Shown here piece after piece: positions 45,967-54,902 of a DNA stretch of 64,000 nucleotides. Origin of the DNA: Dolichospermum sp. LEGE 00240 (lineage in GTDB: Bacteria > Cyanobacteriota > Cyanobacteriia > Cyanobacteriales > Nostocaceae); the NCBI RefSeq assembly GCF_015207875.1, contig NZ_JADEVZ010000009.1, forward strand, positions 1-64,000, given 5' to 3'. The first letter of the stretch is position 1; each line of letters starts with the position of its first letter. Both the position numbers and the translations under genes were made by a program. The notes below the pieces were generated by a model. That model worked only from the letters and a program-made list of their open reading frames with translations, did no database searches and had not been told where the DNA came from.

Positions 45967-47148
45967 ATGATTAATAAAATGTTTCGGAAAACCCCCCTAG
46001 CTTGGCGACAGTTAATGAAGGAAAAAACGCGGCTATTGGTTGCAGTGGCCGGAATTACTTTCGCGGATATGTTGATATTTATTCAGATGGGTTTTGAAAG
46101 TGCATTATTTGATGCTGCTATTCAACCTCATCGCAATTTACAAGCAGATTTAGTATTAATAAATCCTCAATTTCAAACCCTATTTTCAGTCAAAAGCTTT
46201 TCTAGAGAAAGACTTTATCAAGCATTAAGTTATAACGGTGTAAAATCAGTTAGTTCTATTTACATTAGTACAGGACAATGGCGCAATCCTCAAACTAAAA
46301 TGGATCGATCTATTTTAGTTTGGGGTGTAGATCCGGCTACACCTGGTTTAAAGTTTCCTGAACTTCAAGCCAAAAAAGATAATCTTAAACAATTGAATCA
46401 AGTTATATTTGATGAAGCCAGTCGTCCAGAATATGGAGAAATTGGCAAGATTTTCCGAGAAACTGGCAAGTTTAACGCCGAATTAAGCGGAAAGAATGTC
46501 AGTGTTAAGGGTTTATTTCAAAATGGTGCTTCTTTTGCTGCGGATGGAAATGTAGTAGTTAGTGATTCTACTTTTTTGCAGTTATTTTCTACTCGCAAAG
46601 CTGATCAAATTGAAGTTGGATTAATTACTCTTCAACCCGGTGCTGATATTGAAAAAGTCAAAGCACAACTGCAAATAGGACTAAATCCAGATCCTCAAAA
46701 TCCCTTTGTTGAAGTTGGTACTCCCGAAACATTTGCCCAAAAGGAAAAAACTTATTGGGCTACTGGTACAGGGATTGGTTTCATTTTTAGTTTGGGTGTA
46801 ATCGTCGGTTTTATTGTTGGTATTGTCATCGTTTATCAAGTTCTTTATTCCGACGTTTCCGATCATTTACCAGAATACGCTACTCTCAAAGCAATGGGTT
46901 ACACTGATAATTATCTCTTGCGAGTTTTATTACAAGAAGCATTGTTCTTAGCTGCATTGGGTTATCTACCTGCATTTTTTCTATCTTTTGGATTATATCA
47001 AGTCACCTTTGCCGCAACTCTTTTACCAATATCTATGAAGGTAGATCGGGCAATTAATGTTTTTATCTTAACGGTAATTATGTGTACTGTTTCTGGCGCA
47101 ATAGCGATGCGAAAACTCCGTTCTGCTGATCCGGCAGATATTTTTTAA
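45967..47148 (+). CDS. devC: DevC-type ABC exporter permease
   Basis: A 393-residue MacB/FtsX-like permease. N-terminal helix (LLVAVAGITFADMLIFIQMG) after the characteristic KTPLAWRQLMKEKTR. A large periplasmic domain (~60-280) and three C-terminal helices follow (GFIFSLGVIVGFIVGIVIVY; VLLQEALFLAALGYLPAFFL; FILTVIMCTVSGAIAM). A frame from 45856 exists, but its first 37 codons lie mostly in the MITE, so I use ATG 45967 (a second ATG lies at 45979). Partner of devB and devA. Confidence 0.92.
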   Translation: MINKMFRKTPLAWRQLMKEKTRLLVAVAGITFADMLIFIQMGFESALFDAAIQPHRNLQADLVLINPQFQTLFSVKSFSRERLYQALSYNGVKSVSSIYISTGQWRNPQTKMDRSILVWGVDPATPGLKFPELQAKKDNLKQLNQVIFDEASRPEYGEIGKIFRETGKFNAELSGKNVSVKGLFQNGASFAADGNVVVSDSTFLQLFSTRKADQIEVGLITLQPGADIEKVKAQLQIGLNPDPQNPFVEVGTPETFAQKEKTYWATGTGIGFIFSLGVIVGFIVGIVIVYQVLYSDVSDHLPEYATLKAMGYTDNYLLRVLLQEALFLAALGYLPAFFLSFGLYQVTFAATLLPISMKVDRAINVFILTVIMCTVSGAIAMRKLRSADPADIF

Positions 47149-47186
47149 CCTAACAATTTTTATATCTCATGCAAAGGTAAGGAACT

Positions 47187-47936
47187 ATGTCATTGGAAGT
47201 TACAACTATTGCTTCTGAAGTTATTTCTAGTTCAGAAACAGTTATTTCTGTTAGTAATCTCAATCATTATTTTGGTAAAGGCACGCTACAAAAACAAGTA
47301 TTGTTTGACATTAATTTAGAGATTAATGCGGGTGAAATTGTTATTATGACCGGTCCTTCGGGTTCAGGTAAAACTACCCTATTATCATTAATGGGGGGGT
47401 TACGTTCTGCCCAAAATGGCAGTTTACAAATATTAGGACAGGAAATGTCCGGTGCAAAAAAAGCACAATTAACTAAATTACGTCGCCAAATTGGTTATAT
47501 TTTTCAAGCACATAATTTGATGAGTTTTTTAACAGCCAAAGAAAATGTGCGGATGTCTTTGGAGTTACATGAACATCATCTCAATGGCGATATTAATGCT
47601 AAAGCTACAGCAATGTTAGATCACGTCGGTTTAGGAGAACATATTAATTACTATCCAGAGAATTTATCCGGTGGACAAAAACAACGGGTAGCGATCGCCC
47701 GCGCTTTAGTCAGTCATCCCAAAATAGTCTTAGCAGATGAACCGACAGCTTCATTGGATAAACAATCGGGACGTGATGTGGTGGAATTAATGCAAATGTT
47801 AGCCAAAGAACAAAACTGTACTATCTTATTAGTCACCCATGATCACCGCATTCTGGATATAGCTGATCGGATTATTTACATGGAAGATGGACAATTGAAA
47901 AGTGATGGAATAGATATGGGAGTCAAAGTAAATTGA
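47187..47936 (+). CDS. devA: DevA-type ABC exporter ATPase
   Basis: A 249-residue ATPase: Walker A MTGPSGSGKTTLL near residue 54, Q-loop GYIFQAHNLM, signature ENLSGGQKQRVAIARAL near 162 and Walker B KIVLADEPTASLD. It belongs to the MacB/LolD group and energises DevC. It is last in tetR-devB-devC-devA, 38 bp behind devC. Confidence 0.94.
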   Translation: MSLEVTTIASEVISSSETVISVSNLNHYFGKGTLQKQVLFDINLEINAGEIVIMTGPSGSGKTTLLSLMGGLRSAQNGSLQILGQEMSGAKKAQLTKLRRQIGYIFQAHNLMSFLTAKENVRMSLELHEHHLNGDINAKATAMLDHVGLGEHINYYPENLSGGQKQRVAIARALVSHPKIVLADEPTASLDKQSGRDVVELMQMLAKEQNCTILLVTHDHRILDIADRIIYMEDGQLKSDGIDMGVKVN

Positions 47937-48016
47937 CACTTATTTATGATGAATAATAACACAGCCTCAATTTCAATATTGAAGCAATAAATTCGCAACA
48001 AATAAGAATTGATAAC

Positions 48017-48568
48017 TTATCCAATTAATGGCAAAATTCTTTGCAATTCTCCACAAGCAGCTTTTAAAGAAGGTGGTGCATTCTCATCTAAATTACCTTG
48101 AGAACACTGGTTGGCTAATTGTTCAAGATATGGTTTACAATCTGATTGCTTTTTAGATTTTGTATATTCTGTTTCTTCATCAATATTTTCACCCTGTAAA
48201 TAATGTATCCAAGTTTCGATATTTCGTTTGGGAACAAAAACTGCTATAGCTTCATTAGGTTGACGACTTGCATGAGAATTTTCTACGAGTGCATTATCTA
48301 ATTGCTTTAGTCTTTCTTCTACTGTTTTTTTATCTGCATCAATTAAAACAATGAGCATTCCCGAACGTTTATTTTTCTGTCTACGATACTCTACAACTTC
48401 TTTTGCATATTTTTCTCTGACAAACTGCTCACCTGCACCTTTAGGACAAATTTCAGTGCGGAAATTTCTATCTAAGGTAAAACCGCGCTTTTGCAAAAAA
48501 TGAATAGCAAAAACTTCTTGTTGTTTATCCTCACACAAAATTACAATCTGCACTCTCCGCTGGCTCAT
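48017..48568 (-). CDS. TOPRIM-like nuclease-type protein (DUF4276-like)
   Basis: A 183-residue protein with the TOPRIM pattern: a glutamate at the end of strand 1 (VQIVILCEDKQQEVF) and an Asp-x-Asp (MLIVLIDADKKT near residue 77). The rest is charged and ends near LQRILPLIG. Its start overlaps the stop of the upstream ATPase gene (TAATG at 48568; a further in-frame ATG at 48577), so the two are translationally coupled. ATPase plus TOPRIM pairs include OLD-like and PARIS-like anti-phage systems; this pair may be one, but family membership is inferred. Confidence 0.65.
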   Translation of the reverse strand: MSQRRVQIVILCEDKQQEVFAIHFLQKRGFTLDRNFRTEICPKGAGEQFVREKYAKEVVEYRRQKNKRSGMLIVLIDADKKTVEERLKQLDNALVENSHASRQPNEAIAVFVPKRNIETWIHYLQGENIDEETEYTKSKKQSDCKPYLEQLANQCSQGNLDENAPPSLKAACGELQRILPLIG

Positions 48569-49671
48569 TATAACCATCCCCGCGCAATCAGTTCTGAAAT
48601 CTTTAACCCTGAATCATCAGCTTCTTCATTACTGATTTTTCTGACTCGTGCAGGTGCATTACTTTGACGTTCAAACCAATAACCAATTGGTGACGCTAAA
48701 AGATAATTAATACATTCGGGATGATGTGAAATTAGTAAGGCTTGTAACTTTCCTTCATCACAAAAATCATATAGCTGTCTTAACCAAGGTTGAATTTCTG
48801 GAAGTGCTAAAAAGTTTTCTGGTTCATCAATACAAAGTGTATAATCTTCAGATTTCATGCAGTAAATTAGTGTATATAATATTATTAATGCTTTTTGACC
48901 ATCTGATAATGCACCTAAATGATAATCAATAGTATTTTTATCTTCTGAATCTGATGTGAACTTTAATTTCAAACCAACATATTTTTCTCCTATTTGCTCA
49001 AACTTAAAACTAATAAAACCATCTAAAACTTCTTTTAAAATATTTATTAATTCAGCAACTTTCCCTTGATCTTGTGAAATGTATTTATACCAAGAAACGA
49101 AATTTTCAGCTTTAGAACCTAGATATTTTGTTTCTGCACCACCACTCTTGATTAAAATAGGAACAATTTGTACAATAATTACTTTCTCTATCCGTTTTGT
49201 AAACCAAAATAGTTTTTTGTTGTCATTTCTTGGTAATAAAGAGGATAATATAGATTGAGATGAAAGAAATGAATATTTTGATGCTTCTGAATAATCATCT
49301 CGAAAAAGTTGTACATCGCCATTTTCATATTTTAGTAAAGGATGTCCATTGAACCATAATCTTTCATAGGCAATAGAGACTTGATCTCGATTAGCTTCAA
49401 CTACAAGTTCATATTTATAGTTACCATCATTACCATCTATTTCTAACTCGAAACGTTGAATTGGTGAAGTTTGCCAGCAAGTAAAATCAAAATAATCAAA
49501 AATAGACTCTAATTTTGATTCACCTAATATAAAATTTTGAATTTTCCGCAAGGCTTCAAAAACAGTTGATTTACCTGAACCATTACCACCAAGAAATAAG
49601 TTAATTGAGTTAACATTAAGCTCAAAATTCACCAAACAGCGAAAATTATCAATATAAATACGCTTTAACAT
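48568..49671 (-). CDS. ABC/RecF-like AAA ATPase paired with TOPRIM protein
   Basis: A 367-residue ATPase of the AAA_15/21 (OLD/RecF-like) class: LFLGGNGSGKSTVFEALRKI (Walker A) near residue 32, LSDGQKALIILYTLIYC (signature) near 265, CIDEPENFLALPEIQPWL (Walker B) and ALLISHHPECINYL (switch His). Start ATG 49671 follows a perfect AGGAGG eight bases upstream, so the TTG-started extension is discarded. Such ATPases sense DNA or phage proteins in several defence systems. Coupled to the TOPRIM-like gene. Confidence 0.8.
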   Translation of the reverse strand: MLKRIYIDNFRCLVNFELNVNSINLFLGGNGSGKSTVFEALRKIQNFILGESKLESIFDYFDFTCWQTSPIQRFELEIDGNDGNYKYELVVEANRDQVSIAYERLWFNGHPLLKYENGDVQLFRDDYSEASKYSFLSSQSILSSLLPRNDNKKLFWFTKRIEKVIIVQIVPILIKSGGAETKYLGSKAENFVSWYKYISQDQGKVAELINILKEVLDGFISFKFEQIGEKYVGLKLKFTSDSEDKNTIDYHLGALSDGQKALIILYTLIYCMKSEDYTLCIDEPENFLALPEIQPWLRQLYDFCDEGKLQALLISHHPECINYLLASPIGYWFERQSNAPARVRKISNEEADDSGLKISELIARGWL

Positions 49672-49768
49672 AAAACTTTTCCTCCTAATCAAACACTATA
49701 ATACAATGCCAATTACTATAATCACATAAATCAAATTAATCATATAAATCACAGTCCAGACCGCAATA

Positions 49769-49784
49769 TAGTACAATTGTCCTA
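49769..49784. promoter_or_regulatory. LexA-like operator upstream of ssb
   Basis: TAGTACAATTGTCCTA is a near-perfect 16-bp palindrome about 170 bp upstream of the ssb start. It fits the published cyanobacterial LexA box (RGTACNNNDGTWCB) with one mismatch. A related half-perfect site (TAGTACAATTGTATAT) lies at 5030-5045, upstream of the TIGR04255 cluster. Functional LexA control is an inference. Confidence 0.4.
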
Positions 49785-49953
49785 TACAGACAAAACATAA
49801 TACTCAGTCTAGTCAAGTGTAAGATAGAAAAACAATGATTGCCTACGGTACGCTATGCGAACAGTGCCATCATTGTTTTAACTAATTATGGTTGACTTTT
49901 CTCGTGAAGTGAAATTCACTGCGAGAAAAAGTATTAAAAATCAGGAGCAGACG

Positions 49954-50463
49954 ATGAACAGTTGTATTTTGATGGCAGAAATTTACGATAATCCCCAACT
50001 GCGTCACACACCAGATGGGTTAGAAGTTACAGAAATGATCGTTCATGTAGCGGGAGCAAAACCAGATGATCCAACGCATCCTTTAAAAGTCGTAGGTTGG
50101 GGAAATTTAGCAAAAGAGATTCACCAAAGTTATCATCAGGGCGATCGCGTCATTATTGAAGGGCGCTTAGGCATGAATACAATTGATCGCCCCGAAGGAT
50201 TTAAGGAAAAACGCGCAGAATTAACAGTCCAAAAGATTCACGCCATCGGACAAGGTGCTTATACCAGTTCACCAGCAGCAGCCACGAGAACCACACCAGC
50301 CTATGAAACCCCTGTAGCGCCACCAACCTACAGCCCTACTAATTCATCCGCCCCAATGCCCCAGGTAACAGCCCCTCAGCCGACATACCAACCCACCCCT
50401 GTGCAGTCTCCATCCCCTATAGGAGTTACGCCAGAACCCGATCCAGATGACATCCCGTTTTAG
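49954..50463 (+). CDS. ssb: Single-stranded DNA-binding protein
   Basis: A 169-residue SSB with an OB-fold N-terminus (MNSCILMAEIYDNPQLR; LKVVGWGNLAKEI; GDRVIIEGRLGMNT), a Pro/Thr/Ser-rich linker and the acidic C-terminal tail DPDDIPF, which recruits replication and repair partners. ATG 49954 has AGGAG eight bases upstream; the frame upstream of it is not SSB-like. Cyanobacteria often carry two ssb genes; this short-tailed one has the full interaction peptide. Confidence 0.93.
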   Translation: MNSCILMAEIYDNPQLRHTPDGLEVTEMIVHVAGAKPDDPTHPLKVVGWGNLAKEIHQSYHQGDRVIIEGRLGMNTIDRPEGFKEKRAELTVQKIHAIGQGAYTSSPAAATRTTPAYETPVAPPTYSPTNSSAPMPQVTAPQPTYQPTPVQSPSPIGVTPEPDPDDIPF

Positions 50464-50755
50464 CTTAAACAGTAGAAGCCTCTCACCTACCCTTCTCCAA
50501 ATATCTGATATAATCACTGAGGATAGGTGTAACCCAAATTAAATGCTGAAAAGCAGCCTATTACGAAAGTTAAAAATTATCTCCAAAAGTCCCTAGGGCA
50601 TAGGGCTTTAAAGCTCAGTTAATGTCTTCAAAGAAAAGTCCCTGAGAAGCCCATACTCACCTGTTCGCGCCAGCGTGCCGCAAGGCATAAGGGAGTGTGT
50701 GGAGTATGTCACTCATCACCTTTGTAGAGACGTTCTAGCGCCTCTACATTCTTTT
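50464..50755. other. Intergenic region with palindromic repeats
   Basis: 292 bp without a gene. Contains GTTCGCGCCAGCGTGCCGCA (a dispersed palindrome) near 50666 and a second copy of the GTAGAGAC hairpin at 50724-50747, which may serve as a terminator for the convergent units. Confidence 0.5.
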
Positions 50756-51634
50756 TTAACCTCCACTGACTTCACCCCATTCCCGAATTGCTGGAAATAC
50801 CGATGAATAATCATCCTCTGGATAGGACATTTTCATAGTTGCGTGTAAGATTTGCCTTACACCCTCAATGCTGTTGAGATTTAAACCCAAGGATTTCGCT
50901 TCCGAGATAAATAAATCTATTTCCTTGATCAGTTGTTTTGTCGGCAAATTGGCGTTATTGTAATTGCCATCTAACATCCGCCGCAAATTTTGATCAAAAG
51001 TAGGCGCGTAAAGTTTACTTTCCCGCAAAACCTGCATAAACAAATCAACATCAATGCCTTGCAACTGGATATATGCCAGACTCAGAGCAAAGCTAGTTGT
51101 GAGAGAAGCAATCAGTTGATTGAGTGCCAAGGTGAGATTAGAGGCAGAACCCACAGCGCCTATATATACAGGATTTTCTCCAAAATGTTGGAGTAACTTT
51201 AAATGCCGTTGATACTGTTCTTCCTCTCCACCGACCATGACAATTAATTTGCCAGTTTTAGCTTCGGGAATACTACCCAGGACGGGAGCTTCTATATATT
51301 CACCCCCAGCCGCAACTACTGTATCTCTGATTTCTTGGCTTTCTAAGGGATTAATCGTCCCCATTTGAATGATGCTGCGTCCTGATAAAGTATGCCAAGA
51401 AGTATCCGTCAGAAGTACATGATAAATAGCTGCGGCGTTAGAAAGCATTAGCACTATACAGTCAGCAGCGCGGATGGCTTCGCGGGGTTTGGTCACAATT
51501 TGCACCCCTGCTGCCCGTAGCGGTTCTAATTTTTCTGGGGTGCGATTATAGGCAATTAGCTCTATGTCGGCGGCTAATAACCTTTGAGCCATCGGTAGTC
51601 CCATCAATCCAGTTCCCAGAAATGCCACCTTCAT
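50756..51634 (-). CDS. Beta-hydroxyacid dehydrogenase-type NAD(P) oxidoreductase
   Basis: A 292-residue protein of the 3-hydroxyisobutyrate dehydrogenase family. NAD(P) motif VAFLGTGLMGLPMAQRLLAA at the N-terminus. Substrate motif EAPVLGSIPEAKTGKLIVMV near 118. The usual catalytic-Lys motif (G-x-G-x2-A-K-x3-N-N) reads VGSASNLTLALNQLIA here, with Thr where Lys is expected. Either the reaction is altered or another Lys serves. Substrate unknown; cyanobacterial homologues are annotated only as oxidoreductases. Confidence 0.85.
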   Translation of the reverse strand: MKVAFLGTGLMGLPMAQRLLAADIELIAYNRTPEKLEPLRAAGVQIVTKPREAIRAADCIVLMLSNAAAIYHVLLTDTSWHTLSGRSIIQMGTINPLESQEIRDTVVAAGGEYIEAPVLGSIPEAKTGKLIVMVGGEEEQYQRHLKLLQHFGENPVYIGAVGSASNLTLALNQLIASLTTSFALSLAYIQLQGIDVDLFMQVLRESKLYAPTFDQNLRRMLDGNYNNANLPTKQLIKEIDLFISEAKSLGLNLNSIEGVRQILHATMKMSYPEDDYSSVFPAIREWGEVSGG

Positions 51635-51769
51635 GTTTTACGTTCCTTTGTCAGTGGTCAGTTGTTAGTTGTCAGTGGTCAGTTGTCAGTGGGTACGGAT
51701 AATTGGAAGAATTTATTACCCATACCCAATTAATTTTGACTTTTGACTTTTGACTTCCGCGAAGCGGTA

Positions 51770-51865
51770 CTAGCCTCCTGCGGCAAAAGTCACCATAATG
51801 ATTACGGAAAGTAATAGTCCGGGGGAAAGTAGAGTTACTAGCACTAACAGATCATGAGCAGTCAT
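51770..51865 (-). CDS. 31-residue single-span membrane protein
   Basis: ATG 51865 is preceded by AGAGGA at good spacing. The product is almost one transmembrane helix: MTAHDLLVLVTLLSPGLLLS then VIIMVTFAAGG. Size and form are like small subunits of photosystems, cytochrome b6f or NDH-1, but I cannot match it to a named one. It lies 136 bp upstream of the dehydrogenase gene and downstream of the MidA-type gene. Confidence 0.6.
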   Translation of the reverse strand: MTAHDLLVLVTLLSPGLLLSVIIMVTFAAGG

Positions 51866-51972
51866 AATTATTCCTCTTTGCAGATTTTTGACTTTAATCA
51901 TCACTGCTATGCTAGTGCAAACAAGGCTAATACAGGATTGTTAAAGAGATTTTTAAGCTTTCTCTTTGATCT

Positions 51973-53172
51973 CTACTCTGGTACGACTAATCCCTGGAGT
52001 GGTTGTGATGCTTGTTTTTCCGTTAGTCCCTGGCTTTGGACTAAAACGCCAAAATTGCCTAATCCTGATGGGTTAATGAGTTGGTGTAATCCTTCCCGGC
52101 GTTGAAGCAACTGTGATATTGGTTGCTGTTGAGAAGATAGTGCAGCTATTCTTTCACCTATTCCCAATGCCATTAAAAATAAACCTTGCTGCGTCCAACC
52201 AACTTGTTTGAGTCCGCACCGTTCACCCCAAGATGATAAGGCTGTAAAGTCAACGTGGGCAGTGATATCTTGTTGCCCAATATTGATATAAGGATTATCA
52301 TGATGACGATGCTGGTAGTAGCACTGGAGAGTTCCCTGCGATCGCCTGGGGTTATAATAACGATGAGCAGGGTAGCCATAATCAATTGTTAGCACATACC
52401 CCCGTTCCAAGCAGTCTGCCACTATACCCAACCAGTTCAAAGCTGCTAAATTAATTTCACTACGATAGCCATTTTCATAAGTATTTTGGCTTAAATCAAT
52501 TCCTACTAACTTAAAATATTCTCCTAATTGTGGTGTTGATGGTTCTCCTATTACTTCCATAAATAGAGGATCACGGATGATCTGGATTTCACTGATTTCA
52601 CGGTTTAATTCGGCGAGGGTGACGTAAATTTCTCGCAATTCTCCTGCTGCTAAAATAAATTGGTGGACTGGAAAAGCATCTACTAATTCATTGGAAAAGA
52701 AGCAGCCGTTAATAGATTTGGAGGGAATTTCTTCCAAGTTACACCAATTAACAGCAAAATCTTGTAACCGTTGTTGTTGTTGTTGTTTTAAACTTTGTGA
52801 TTTTTCAACAATAATATATTTGACTGCGCCAAAAAAATCTGGGGATTCTTGCTGTATATAATTGAGTATATGGGATGCTAATATACCTTGTCCTGCTCCC
52901 ATTTCTACCAAATCAAAATGTATAGGTTGATCTAAAATCTCCCACATTTGGTAAAATTGCTTTGCTAGTAATTCCCCAAAGTCAGCACCTAAACTGGCAG
53001 ATGTGAAAAAATCACTACCGCGAAAGCCGATTTTGATAGCATCACTAGAATAATAGCCATATTCTGGATGATATAACACCATCTCCATGTATTGGGCAAA
53101 AGTAATTCTTTTTTGAGGGCTGGTGATGATACGATGGGTTATAGCTTGACACAGTGGGGAATGGGAATCCAT
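51973..53172 (-). CDS. MidA/NDUFAF7-type SAM-dependent methyltransferase
   Basis: A 399-residue protein. The opening ITSPQKRITFAQYMEMVLYH then PEYGYYSSDAIKIGFRGSDF is diagnostic for the family. The SAM site is LVEMGAGQGILASHIL near residue 97, and GYVLTIDYGYPAHRYYN lies near 240. In mitochondria the family methylates an arginine of the 49-kDa complex I subunit (the NdhH homologue). A role in NDH-1 assembly is thus possible but unproven in cyanobacteria. Confidence 0.88.
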   Translation of the reverse strand: MDSHSPLCQAITHRIITSPQKRITFAQYMEMVLYHPEYGYYSSDAIKIGFRGSDFFTSASLGADFGELLAKQFYQMWEILDQPIHFDLVEMGAGQGILASHILNYIQQESPDFFGAVKYIIVEKSQSLKQQQQQRLQDFAVNWCNLEEIPSKSINGCFFSNELVDAFPVHQFILAAGELREIYVTLAELNREISEIQIIRDPLFMEVIGEPSTPQLGEYFKLVGIDLSQNTYENGYRSEINLAALNWLGIVADCLERGYVLTIDYGYPAHRYYNPRRSQGTLQCYYQHRHHDNPYINIGQQDITAHVDFTALSSWGERCGLKQVGWTQQGLFLMALGIGERIAALSSQQQPISQLLQRREGLHQLINPSGLGNFGVLVQSQGLTEKQASQPLQGLVVPE

Positions 53173-53253
53173 AAAGTTTCTAGGAAAGAGAGAACAGCAA
53201 AAAATTTGTGTAATTGATTCTATATAAAAATACTTGCATCTAACAAATTAAAC

Positions 53254-53335
53254 TCAGTTAATATCCTGTAAATCCTTAAATCCTGGATATCCTGATATGG
53301 CTTGCGCCACGCTTCGCTATCAGACAAAGAATATG
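53254..53335. repeat. Dispersed AGGATTT repeat with nested palindrome
   Basis: On the minus strand the dispersed motif TCAGGATATCCAGGATTTAA lies next to an inserted palindrome (GATAGCGAAGCGTGGCGCAA). Other copies at 53988 and 54786 carry a different palindrome (GGTTATCGAGCAAAGTCGAG) at the matching place. Confidence 0.75.
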
Positions 53336-53343
53336 TTAAAGAT

Positions 53344-53907
53344 TTATTCATTTAGCCAACTAAAAAGTTCACCCACAGTAAGATTAAATGATTCTGCAAA
53401 AGCTGGAACAGGTAAACTATCTGTTTCTAATTCAAATAATAGAATCCGTTGATCATTAAAATAGACAAAAACTAATTTTTCTGCGGGGTCAATTAACCAA
53501 CCCATTTGAGTACCATGACTCAGACAATGGAGAATATTACGAACAACTTTAGTTTGACTTTGTTCAGGGGAAAGTATTTCAATTGTCCAGTCAGGAGGAA
53601 TAGCAAATGTGTTAGCAACCTCACCATTTTCATCGCGGGGAATGCGTTTCCATGTAAAGACGGCAATATCAGGTACAATGGATCTGCCGCCAAAGGTACA
53701 GCGTAATTCAGAGTATGCACGGGCTATGCGCTGGGGTTTGAGTGCTAGGTTAATATTAGAACCGAGGTCAAGCTGCACTGTGCTATGTTTTCCTTGAGGC
53801 ATGGGTTTTTGAATGATTTCACCATTAATAAATTCACTTGCCGGTTTGGTTTCTGGCAATTTGAGAAATTCGTCAAGGGTTAGGATTTTGATAGGGGTTT
53901 GAACCAT
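53344..53907 (-). CDS. Uma2-family (DUF820) restriction-endonuclease-like protein
   Basis: A 187-residue member of the Uma2 family, expanded in cyanobacteria. N-terminal LTLDEFLKLPETKPASEFIN; core IVPDIAVFTWKRIP (Asp of the PD-(D/E)xK core) and TIEILSPEQSQTKVVRNI (Glu-x-acidic/basic motif) near residue 105-125. The fold is nuclease-like; biological targets are not known. A stand-alone gene between repeats. Confidence 0.85.
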   Translation of the reverse strand: MVQTPIKILTLDEFLKLPETKPASEFINGEIIQKPMPQGKHSTVQLDLGSNINLALKPQRIARAYSELRCTFGGRSIVPDIAVFTWKRIPRDENGEVANTFAIPPDWTIEILSPEQSQTKVVRNILHCLSHGTQMGWLIDPAEKLVFVYFNDQRILLFELETDSLPVPAFAESFNLTVGELFSWLNE

Positions 53908-54133
53908 TACCGTTTCGGGTTTGTAGATTATTAATATTGTATCATTTTTGAATGGTCACAAATCAGGTGGTTATCGAGCAAAGTCGAGATAATATCCAGA
54001 ATTTGAGGATTTACAGGATGTTGATTTGCATTAAGGGTTTTTAGATGTAAAGATTTTTGTGATGTACTAGAAACTTTTTTACTCTTGTATGATAACATTA
54101 AATTGAATGCAAATTTAGCGTAAATTAGTTGTC

Positions 54134-54424
54134 ATGATTAATTTGAGTCGAGATATTCAGTCACTTTCAACCTTTAAACGCAATACTAATGAACTGATTA
54201 ACCAGATGAAAGAAACTGGAAACCCGATGGTTTTAACAGTTAATGGTAAAGCAGAATTAGTAGTACAAGATGCTGCTGCTTATCAGAAATTAATGGATAC
54301 TTTGGAAAAGTTAGAAACTCTCATTGGTATCAAAAAAGGATTAGAAGATATAGCAACAGCTAATACACAATCTCTAAATCATTTTATTGAAGAAATGCAG
54401 CAAAAATATGGAATTTTAGGTTAA
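54134..54424 (+). CDS. Phd/YefM-type antitoxin
   Basis: A 96-residue antitoxin: MINLSRDIQSLSTFKRNTNE then PMVLTVNGKAELVVQDAAAY is the Phd/YefM DNA-binding fold. The C-terminal ~35 residues (LEDIATANTQSLNHFIEEMQ) should wrap the toxin. The toxin frame begins inside its 3' end, but that toxin gene has a stop at codon 4, so the antitoxin may now be alone. Confidence 0.85.
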   Translation: MINLSRDIQSLSTFKRNTNELINQMKETGNPMVLTVNGKAELVVQDAAAYQKLMDTLEKLETLIGIKKGLEDIATANTQSLNHFIEEMQQKYGILG

Positions 54425-54737
54425 ATTAACTGGTAATGCCAAACTAGAAATAGAAGCTGTATATCGTTGGTTAAAAGAATATAATACTGATTATGCAGAT
54501 CAATGGTTTAGGGATTTAATGAATACTATTGCTACTTTGAAAGATAAACCTAAACGTTTTGCTTTTGCTAGAGAAAATGATGATTTTCCTCAAGAAATAA
54601 GACAATTTTTATATGGGAAAGGAAGAAATAAATATCGTGTAATTTTCACGATTGAAGAGGATATCGTTTATATTCTTTATGTACGTCATAGCGCACAATC
54701 TTCAATAATATTTAATCCTCTTGATTTTGAGGAATAG
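54408..54737 (+). pseudogene. ParE/RelE-type toxin with nonsense codon 4
   Basis: The frame from ATG 54408 (overlapping the antitoxin by 17 bp) reads MEF, TAG at 54417-54419, then VKLTGNAKLEIEAVYRWLKE and a full ParE-like body (YADQWFRDLMNTIATLKDKP; ENDDFPQEIRQFLYGKG; KYRVIFTIEEDIVYILYVRH). One base change (CAG to TAG) would explain it. Translation from the internal ATG 54519 would lack the first helices. The toxin is therefore probably dead. Confidence 0.75.
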
Positions 54738-54902
54738 TGTAGATAATCACGACAGCTTAACACACCCTAGAATCTAATTTGTCTGAATCAGGTGGTTATC
54801 GAGCGAAGTCGAGATAATATCCAGGATTTAAGGATTTACAGGATGTTGGTTTTAATCTTTTCCCATTTCTAACACACACTGCACACTACAACCCAAACCG
54901 CT

